Assembly (NCBI GenBank): GCA_900550285.1
Contig: URRW01000024.1
Span: 1-35,685 of the forward strand
Direction: 5' to 3'
Length of the DNA: 35,685 bases
DNA from: an uncultured Lachnospiraceae bacterium
GTDB taxonomy: Bacteria > Bacillota > Clostridia > Lachnospirales > Lachnospiraceae
How positions within the stretch are numbered: the first letter of the stretch is position 1; the number at the start of each line of letters is the position of its first letter. Of this stretch, positions 30,759 to 35,685 are shown piece by piece. The translations under genes were made by a program, and so were the position numbers. A model generated the notes under the pieces. It saw only the letters and a list, made by a program, of their open reading frames with translations, was not told where the DNA came from and did no database searches.

Positions 30759-31838
30759 ATGGAAAAAAAATTAAGAGCGGGAATCGTAGGCTGCGGCGGC
30801 ATTGCAAACGGCAAACATCTGCCTGCGATCAAAAGAAACGGGAAGTTTGAGCTGGTGGCGTTCTGCGACCTGATCCGGGAGCGCGCGGAAAAAGCAAAGG
30901 AAGAATACGGCACGCCGGACGCGCGGGTTTATACCGATTATAACGAGCTTGTAAAGGAGGATCTGGACGCGGTCTATGTTTTGACGCCCAACAGCGCCCA
31001 CGCCCCGGTAAGCATCGCGGCGATGGAGGCGGGCAAAAACGTGATGTGCGAAAAGCCCATGGCAAAGACATATGCGGAAGCAAAGGCGATGCTGGATACG
31101 GCAAAAAAGACCGGGAAGATCCTGACGATCGGCTATCAGAACCGCTACCGCGCAGATTCCCAGTATTTGAAAAAAGCCTGTGAAAACGGCGATCTGGGCG
31201 AGGTTTATTTTGCGAAGGCGCACGCGCTGCGCAGACGCGCGGTTCCGACATGGGGCGTATTTCTGGATGCCGAAAAGCAGGGCGGCGGCCCTTTGATCGA
31301 CATCGGGACCCATGCGCTTGACTTGACGCTTTGGACGATGGACAACTATGAGCCGGAGAGTGTGACAGGCTCCGTATTCCGCAAGCTGGCAGATCAGAAG
31401 GATACCGGAAACGCATGGGGCGATTGGGATCCCGAGGAATTTACGGTGGAGGATTCCGCCTTTGGCTTTATTAAAATGAAAAACGGCGCGACGATCGAGC
31501 TGGAAGCCTCATGGGCGCTGAATACGCTGGAAGTGGACGAGGCAAAGACGAGCCTTTGCGGCACAAAGGCGGGCGCGGATATGAAGGACGGACTGCGCAT
31601 CAACCGGGTGCAGTACGGCAGGCAGTGTGTGGAAAAGCCGGACCTGAACGCGGGCGGCGTGGCATTTTTTGACGGCGTGGAAGAAAAACCGGATGACGTG
31701 GAGCAGCGGGTGTTTTATAATGCTGTTATGAACGGCGGGGAGCTGACGGTAAAGCCGGAGCAGGCGCTCGTGGTAACGCGGATTCTGGAAGCGGTTTATG
31801 AGTCGGCAAAAACCGGGAAAACCGTGTATTTTGATTAA
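30759..31838 (+). CDS. Gfo/Idh/MocA family sugar dehydrogenase
   Basis: The protein is 359 residues. It has GCGGIANG in the Rossmann fold, lysine K99 in CEKPMA, and a complete D-I-G-T-H active site (D181, H185) within GGGPLIDIGTHALDLTLW. This is the best match in the window to the classical glycoside/inositol dehydrogenase pattern. ATG 30759 lies 5 bases after GGAGG (30749-30753); an ATG at 30747 would overlap that site. The next gene starts 13 bp after its stop with overlapping signals, so a dehydrogenase/barrel pair is formed again, as at 28811-30643. It differs clearly from the two other subgroups in the window. Confidence 0.9.
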   Translation: MEKKLRAGIVGCGGIANGKHLPAIKRNGKFELVAFCDLIRERAEKAKEEYGTPDARVYTDYNELVKEDLDAVYVLTPNSAHAPVSIAAMEAGKNVMCEKPMAKTYAEAKAMLDTAKKTGKILTIGYQNRYRADSQYLKKACENGDLGEVYFAKAHALRRRAVPTWGVFLDAEKQGGGPLIDIGTHALDLTLWTMDNYEPESVTGSVFRKLADQKDTGNAWGDWDPEEFTVEDSAFGFIKMKNGATIELEASWALNTLEVDEAKTSLCGTKAGADMKDGLRINRVQYGRQCVEKPDLNAGGVAFFDGVEEKPDDVEQRVFYNAVMNGGELTVKPEQALVVTRILEAVYESAKTGKTVYFD

Positions 31839-31851
31839 AATGGAGGATATG

Positions 31852-32628
31852 ATGGAACTTGGAATGATCAGCTGGATCCGGGAAGAGGATTTTGCACATG
31901 TGAAGGAAAAAGGGCTTTCCTTTGTGGAATTGGACGTCAACGACCGGGCGCAGGAATTCCTGGACAATCTGGAAAAAATCGCGGAAAGGAGCAGCCGCTT
32001 TGAGCTGCCTGTGGGCGCGGTAGGACGCTGGGGAAGCGACAGGATCGACGAAAACGGCATCCGTCAGGAGGAGCTGGAGCTGGAGTACCGCCTGATCGAC
32101 GCGACGGCGTATCTGGGCTGCGACGTTTATATCACGGGCTGCAATTATGTGGAAAGCCTTTCTTATTATGAAAACTGCACCCACGCGATCGCTTACTTTG
32201 AAAAGCTGATCGCCTACGGCAAGGAAAAGGGCGTAAAGATCGCCACCTACAACTGCCGCTGGAACAATTTTGTATGCGATCCGACGGCGTTCCGGGTGAT
32301 CCACGGCTATCTGAAGGATCTTTATATCAAATACGATCCGTCCCACTGCATTTATGACGGCGGCGACTATCTGAAAGAGGCAAGGGACTGGGGAAAACGG
32401 TTTGCGCACGTGCATTTGAAGGGCTCCCTTTTGATCGGCGGCGAGCGCTATGACGATCCCCCGGCAGGGCTGGATCAGACAAACTGGGGCGCATTTCTGG
32501 CGATCCTCTGCGCGCAGGGCTACGAGGGGCGTCTGAGCATCGAGCCGCATTCTGCGAACTGGCAGGGCGAGCTGGGCGAAAAAGGGCTGGACTATACGAT
32601 CCGGTATTTCCGGGCGCTGGAGCTGTGA
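31852..32628 (+). CDS. Sugar phosphate isomerase/epimerase-like TIM-barrel protein with altered first metal ligand
   Basis: The protein is 258 residues. Three of the four usual metal ligands of the superfamily are visible: D162 in IKYDPSH, H188 in AHVHLKG and E231 in LSIEPHS. At the place of the first glutamate the sequence reads IATYNCRWNN, with Asn134 instead. This could change metal binding or substrate range. I chose ATG 31852, 5 bases after GGAGG; the ATG directly before it (31849) is too close. The gene follows the dehydrogenase by 13 bp. Its stop overlaps a possible GTG start of the following phosphodiesterase gene, so the three are probably one operon. Confidence 0.82.
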   Translation: MELGMISWIREEDFAHVKEKGLSFVELDVNDRAQEFLDNLEKIAERSSRFELPVGAVGRWGSDRIDENGIRQEELELEYRLIDATAYLGCDVYITGCNYVESLSYYENCTHAIAYFEKLIAYGKEKGVKIATYNCRWNNFVCDPTAFRVIHGYLKDLYIKYDPSHCIYDGGDYLKEARDWGKRFAHVHLKGSLLIGGERYDDPPAGLDQTNWGAFLAILCAQGYEGRLSIEPHSANWQGELGEKGLDYTIRYFRALEL

Positions 32629-32630
32629 GC

Positions 32631-33188
32631 ATGAAATGGATGATCGCTTCGGATCTTCACGGATCCGCTTACTATTGTGAGAAGCTTCTGGAAGCTATAA
32701 AGCGGGAAAAGCCCGGACGGATCCTGCTTCTGGGGGACATTTTGTACCACGGGCCGAGAAACGACCTGCCAAAGGGCTATGATCCGAAAGCGGTGACCGC
32801 AGCCCTGAACCCTTTGAAAAACCAGATCCTGTGCGTACGCGGCAACTGCGATACGGAGGTGGATCAGATGGTGCTGGACTTCCCGATCCTGGCAGATTAC
32901 TGCGTGCTGGATCTGGGAGAGCGGGCTGCGATCGCAGCCCACGGGCATCATTACAGCATGGAAAGCCTGCCGCCGATGAAGGCAGGCGACCTGTTTTTGC
33001 AGGGGCACACCCATGTGCCGGGGCATTGGGTAAAAGACGGGATCCTCTGCTTGAATCCCGGATCGGTTTCGATCCCGAAGGAGCAAAGCTGGCACGGCTA
33101 TCTGATGCTGGATCAAAAGGAGGCGGTCTGGAAGGATCTGGACGGGATAGTAAAGGATCAGATCGGATTGGAAAGCTATACTGATTGA
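32631..33188 (+). CDS. YfcE/MJ0936-type metallophosphodiesterase
   Basis: The protein is 185 residues, typical for the YfcE family. The full calcineurin-like metal motif set is seen: A-S-D-L-H-G near the N-terminus, L-L-G-D-I-L-Y-H-G-P-R-N, V-R-G-N-C-D-T-E-V-D, A-H-G-H-H, and Q-G-H-T-H-V-P. YfcE proteins hydrolyse phosphodiesters in vitro; the cellular substrate is not settled. ATG 32631 has GGAG 8 bases upstream; a GTG at 32625 that overlaps the previous stop is a possible alternative. It is the last gene before a terminator. Its link to sugar metabolism is only positional. Confidence 0.92.
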   Translation: MKWMIASDLHGSAYYCEKLLEAIKREKPGRILLLGDILYHGPRNDLPKGYDPKAVTAALNPLKNQILCVRGNCDTEVDQMVLDFPILADYCVLDLGERAAIAAHGHHYSMESLPPMKAGDLFLQGHTHVPGHWVKDGILCLNPGSVSIPKEQSWHGYLMLDQKEAVWKDLDGIVKDQIGLESYTD

Positions 33189-33211
33189 AGCAGCACGGCT
33201 TAAGGCAAAAC

Positions 33212-33250
33212 AAAAAAGCGGCTGGCAGGAAAACCTGCTCACCGCTTTTT
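33212..33250 (+). terminator. Intrinsic terminator ending the second sugar cluster
   Basis: AAAAAGCGG (33213-33221) pairs with CCGCTTTTT (33242-33250), with an inner stem GCAGG/CCTGC around an AAAA loop. It lies 24 bp after the phosphodiesterase stop. The remaining gap 33251-33381 is AT-rich and shows nothing recognisable. Confidence 0.88.
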
Positions 33251-33381
33251 CGTTATATGAGGGGGGAGATAGTGAGTAATTCATCTATCCGTAAAATAGA
33301 ATACCCAATAAATGTGTCCAGAGTATGACCACTTCCTAAAAAAGTCATAAATTTTATGAAACGGGGATAAATTTTGCGAAA

Positions 33382-33441
33382 TTCATGATTTTCTCATACT
33401 TTTGTATTATACTGAAAACGGACCGGCGGGGGATGCCGGTC
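33382..33441 (+). promoter_or_regulatory. Possible promoter and 5' leader hairpin of the alarmone synthetase gene
   Basis: TTCATG (33382-33387), a 17-bp spacer and TATTAT (33405-33410) form a weak sigma-A promoter. The transcript would begin close to a perfect 7-bp hairpin, GACCGGC (33421-33427) with GCCGGTC (33435-33441), loop GGGGGAT. No T tract follows, so it is not a terminator; it could stabilise the mRNA or be regulatory. Confidence 0.4.
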
Positions 33442-33484
33442 TTAAAAAAGAGCTGTTTTCAGGGGATTACAAAGAGGAAGGTTT

Positions 33485-34090
33485 ATGAACGACGAACAAT
33501 ATTATGATTTTGTGCGGCCCTACGAGGACGCCATGCAGATGCTTCTGACCCGGCTGGACGTGCTGAACCACAGCCTGTACGGCACGTCGGACAGCCAGCC
33601 GATTCATTACATACAGGACAGGATCAAGCAAAAAAAGAGCCTTGAAGAAAAGCTTGCCCGCAAAGGCAAGGAACCGACCGTGGACAACGCCAAGGATTAT
33701 CTGCAGGACATCGCGGGCGTGCGGGTCATCTGTTATTTTGTGGACGATATTTATAATCTGGTCAAAAGCTTAAAGCGCCAGACGGATCTGATCGCCGTGC
33801 GGGAGCAGGATTATATCAAAAATCCAAAGCCGAACGGCTACCGCAGCTATCATTTGATCGTGGGCGTTCCGGTCTACTGCATGGACGGGATGGAATATTT
33901 CCCGGTGGAGGTACAGCTTCGGACGCTTTCGATGGATTTCTGGGCGAGCATGGAGCACCGCATTTCCTATAAAAAAGAGCGCGAGGATAAGGAAGCGCTG
34001 ACGGAGGAGCTGCGCAGCTATGCCAACGTGCTGGTAGAGATCGAAAGAAGCTTCGAGCGGCACAACGAGATCGGCAAGCTGGAAAAATAA
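33485..34090 (+). CDS. Small alarmone synthetase (GTP pyrophosphokinase, RelQ/YjbM-like)
   Basis: The protein is 201 residues: a stand-alone RelA/SpoT synthetase domain without hydrolase, TGS or ACT domains. Visible motifs are R-I-K-Q-K-K-S-L-E-E-K-L, D-I-A-G-V-R-V-I-C-Y-F, the G-loop region YIKNPKPNGYRSYH, and P-V-E-V-Q-L-R-T followed by FWASMEHRISYK. It transfers pyrophosphate from ATP to GTP or GDP, making (p)ppGpp under stress. AGGAAGG precedes the ATG. The gene stands alone between a terminator and an aldo/keto reductase gene. The absence of a hydrolase domain means degradation must occur elsewhere. Confidence 0.93.
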   Translation: MNDEQYYDFVRPYEDAMQMLLTRLDVLNHSLYGTSDSQPIHYIQDRIKQKKSLEEKLARKGKEPTVDNAKDYLQDIAGVRVICYFVDDIYNLVKSLKRQTDLIAVREQDYIKNPKPNGYRSYHLIVGVPVYCMDGMEYFPVEVQLRTLSMDFWASMEHRISYKKEREDKEALTEELRSYANVLVEIERSFERHNEIGKLEK

Positions 34091-34163
34091 AAACAGCTGT
34101 TTCGGCACAGCGTCCTTTGATTGGGCGCCGCAAAACGGATATAGGAGAAGGAGAGTCTTTCAA

Positions 34164-35303
34164 ATGGAAAAAAGAACAATGGATAAACTGGGAATCGACG
34201 TTTCGCTGCTGGGCTTTGGCTGTATGCGTTTTCCGACCACGCCGGACGGGAAGATCGACGAGCCGCGCGCCGAGGCGCTTTTGGACCGCGCGATCGCAGA
34301 GGGCGTCAATTATATCGACACGGCGTACCCTTACCACAACGGGGAAAGCGAGCCTTTTGTGGGAAAGGTGCTGTCCAAATATGACAGGGATTCGTTTTTC
34401 TTAGCGTCCAAGCTGCCGCTGTGGGCGGTGGAGACGCTGGACGACGCAAAGCGCATTTTTGCAGAGCAGCTGGAGCGTTTGCGGACGGATCACATTGATT
34501 TTTACCTGCTTCATGCGGTCAACAAGGAAAAGTGGGACAAAATGAAAGAGCTGGGCGTGGTAGACTACTGCGCGCAGTTAAAGGCGGAGGGCAAGATCCG
34601 CTATTACGGCTTTTCCTTCCATGACAGCTATGAGGTGTTTGAAGAAATTTTGCGCTACCGGGACTGGGATTTCTGCCAGATCCAGTATAACTACATGGAT
34701 ACACAGGAGCAGGCGGGCGATAGGGGCTATGCGCTGGCGGAAGAGCTGGGCGTGCCGCTTGTGATCATGGAGCCGGTAAAGGGCGGAAGCCTTGCGAATT
34801 TTTCCGAGGACATCAACGCAAAATTCCATGCGATGGATCCGGATGCAAGCATCGCGTCGTGGGCGCTTCGCTGGGTGGGAAGCCATTCCAATGTAAAGGT
34901 CATTTTAAGCGGCATGTCCACGGAAGGGCAGGTGGAGGACAACCTGCACACGTTTAACAGCTTTGCCCCTTTGGATGAAAAAGAGCAGGCGGTGATCGCA
35001 GAGATCGTAAAAGAATTAAAAAGCCGCGTCCAGAACGGCTGTACGGGCTGCCGCTACTGTATGCCCTGCCCGGTTGGCATCGACATTCCGAAAAATTTTG
35101 CGCTCTGGAACAAGTACCATATTTACGGAACCTACGACCATGTAAAAAATGCGTGGGAGAACGAGTTAAAAGAGGGCGAGAAGGCGCAGAACTGCGTGCA
35201 CTGCGGCCGCTGCGAGGGGCTTTGCCCGCAGAAGCTTTCCATCCGGGCGGATCTGGAACGGGTGTATGAGGACATGAAGCGGGCGCAGGAGAATGGGGAT
35301 TAA
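34164..35303 (+). CDS. Aldo/keto reductase with C-terminal 4Fe-4S ferredoxin domain
   Basis: The protein is 379 residues. Residues 1-285 form the (beta/alpha)8 aldo/keto reductase barrel: LLGFGCMRFP, the catalytic tyrosine in IDTAYPYHNGESE, the lysine in FLASKLP, and the histidine in YLLHAVNK. The rest has two cysteine clusters, CTGCRYCMPCP and CVHCGRCEGLCP, for two Fe-S clusters, a fusion frequent in anaerobes. The native substrates of this subgroup are unknown. Two GGAG-type sites lie upstream of the ATG. The gene lies 73 bp after the alarmone synthetase gene with no terminator seen between them. Confidence 0.92.
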   Translation: MEKRTMDKLGIDVSLLGFGCMRFPTTPDGKIDEPRAEALLDRAIAEGVNYIDTAYPYHNGESEPFVGKVLSKYDRDSFFLASKLPLWAVETLDDAKRIFAEQLERLRTDHIDFYLLHAVNKEKWDKMKELGVVDYCAQLKAEGKIRYYGFSFHDSYEVFEEILRYRDWDFCQIQYNYMDTQEQAGDRGYALAEELGVPLVIMEPVKGGSLANFSEDINAKFHAMDPDASIASWALRWVGSHSNVKVILSGMSTEGQVEDNLHTFNSFAPLDEKEQAVIAEIVKELKSRVQNGCTGCRYCMPCPVGIDIPKNFALWNKYHIYGTYDHVKNAWENELKEGEKAQNCVHCGRCEGLCPQKLSIRADLERVYEDMKRAQENGD

Positions 35304-35394
35304 GGTGCGGAAACTGGAAAAACGGGTGGCGCTGGATTATCACTTTCAGGATATTGACGGGAAGCAGCCGATACCGCTGACGGGGGAGGAATAG
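35293..35394 (+). CDS. Short open frame of 33 codons overlapping the aldo/keto reductase end
   Basis: A frame starting ATG at 35293 (overlapping the previous gene by 11 bases) runs 33 codons to TAG at 35392-35394. It has mixed charged residues and no recognisable domain, and no clear ribosome binding site of its own. It could be a remnant, a small protein translated by coupling, or chance. Confidence 0.25.
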   Translation: MGIKVRKLEKRVALDYHFQDIDGKQPIPLTGEE

Positions 35395-35397
35395 GAA

Positions 35398-35685
35398 ATG
35401 CTGAATAGTAAAACTGTAAAAGAAATCATGTTTACTTTGGGCGCGGATTTATGCGGAATAGCCGGTATGGATCGATTCGATGACGCGCCAAAGGGCTATC
35501 ATCCGTCAGATGTTTTCCCGGCGTGTAAATCTGTCATTTCTTTTGGATGCAGGTTTCCGGTAGGGACGCTTGCCTGTAAATCGGATATTCCATATACCAG
35601 AGTAAGAAATTCCATTACGCCCAAAATGGATGCGATGGCATTGGATTTTTGTATCGAAATGGAAAAACATCATGCCGTATGCGTT
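35398..35685 (+). CDS. QueG-like (epoxyqueuosine reductase-related) protein, N-terminal part
   Basis: The frame starts at ATG 35398 with GGAGGA about 7 bases upstream and stays open to the end of the window (96 residues). The segments F-T-L-G-A-D-L-C-G-I-A, F-D-D-A-P-K-G-Y-H-P-S-D-V-F-P-A-C-K-S-V-I-S-F and I-P-Y-T-x-x-R are the usual N-terminal pattern of the QueG-related family of cobalamin/Fe-S proteins common in clostridia. Genuine QueG reduces epoxyqueuosine in tRNA; many relatives are Fe-S proteins of unknown role. The cysteine clusters expected further on lie outside the window, so subtype cannot be decided. Confidence 0.8.
   Translation, partial: MLNSKTVKEIMFTLGADLCGIAGMDRFDDAPKGYHPSDVFPACKSVISFGCRFPVGTLACKSDIPYTRVRNSITPKMDAMALDFCIEMEKHHAVCV

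Noticed and set aside
27512..32628. Complete C-glycoside deglycosylation system of the Dgp type
   Set aside because: Dehydrogenase and barrel proteins are present, but the small second subunit of the cleaving enzyme was not found in the window, and the families are too broad to assign that substrate.
1..35685. tRNA, rRNA, CRISPR arrays, transposases or phage genes
   Set aside because: No clover-leaf pattern, rRNA-like segment, regularly spaced long repeat or recombinase motif was recognised by reading both strands.

Overview
The window looks like a chromosomal segment of an anaerobic Firmicute, most likely a gut-type Lachnospiraceae (Clostridia). The support is indirect: GGAGG-type ribosome binding sites, sigma-A promoters with 17-bp spacers, a type III glutamine synthetase, an ANTAR regulator beside a three-piece glutamate synthase, a YgiQ-type radical SAM protein, and small ferredoxin-like Fe-S oxidoreductases. 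No rRNA, tRNA, CRISPR array, transposase or phage gene was seen.

Layout. 1-699 is the 3' end of clpB, closed by a bidirectional terminator shared with a convergent AraC-type regulator. 1796-4824 is the first sugar-oxidation cluster (Gfo/Idh/MocA dehydrogenase, ThuA-like protein, second Gfo/Idh/MocA dehydrogenase), divergent from the AraC gene. 4833-10043 (minus strand) is a nitrogen operon: amidotransferase, FMN/Fe-S and GXGXG subunits of a split glutamate synthase, a type I-like glutamine synthetase, and an ANTAR antiterminator whose receiver domain has lost its phosphoacceptor. 10524-21414 (plus strand) diverges from it: type III glutamine synthetase, asparagine synthetase, CTP synthase, both carbamoyl-phosphate synthase subunits and an LL-diaminopimelate-type aminotransferase. 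21486-22427 is a D-2-hydroxyacid dehydrogenase with its own promoter. 22431-23427 is a more AT-rich islet with a truncated HipA-like kinase and a stand-alone HipA N-domain-like protein. 23489-25393 is a YgiQ-family radical SAM protein. 25709-33188 is the second sugar cluster (esterase, AraC regulator, three TIM-barrel isomerase/epimerase-like proteins, two Gfo/Idh/MocA dehydrogenases, a YfcE-like phosphodiesterase). Its gaps hold unusual palindromic elements. 33485-35685 carries a small alarmone synthetase, an Fe-S aldo/keto reductase and the start of a QueG-like Fe-S protein.

How it fits together. The centre makes and spends glutamine and glutamate: two glutamine synthetases and a glutamate synthase lie back to back with three glutamine-dependent amidotransferase systems (AsnB, PyrG, CarAB) and a glutamate-using transaminase. 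Between the divergent halves are two near-consensus promoters. Each is followed at once by leader terminators. Three leader hairpins with the same hexaloop AAAGGC (A at position 1, G at position 4, the ANTAR-target rule) overlap the 5' arms of those terminators. I propose that the ANTAR protein encoded at the end of the minus operon acts at all three to antiterminate both operons. This is the most interesting signal in the window.

The flanking sugar clusters combine NAD-dependent sugar/glycoside dehydrogenases with ThuA-like and metal-dependent TIM-barrel proteins. This suggests oxidative, keto-sugar-based catabolism of a sugar, polyol or glycoside under AraC control. The substrate cannot be told from sequence, and no transporter or classical glycosidase is present here.
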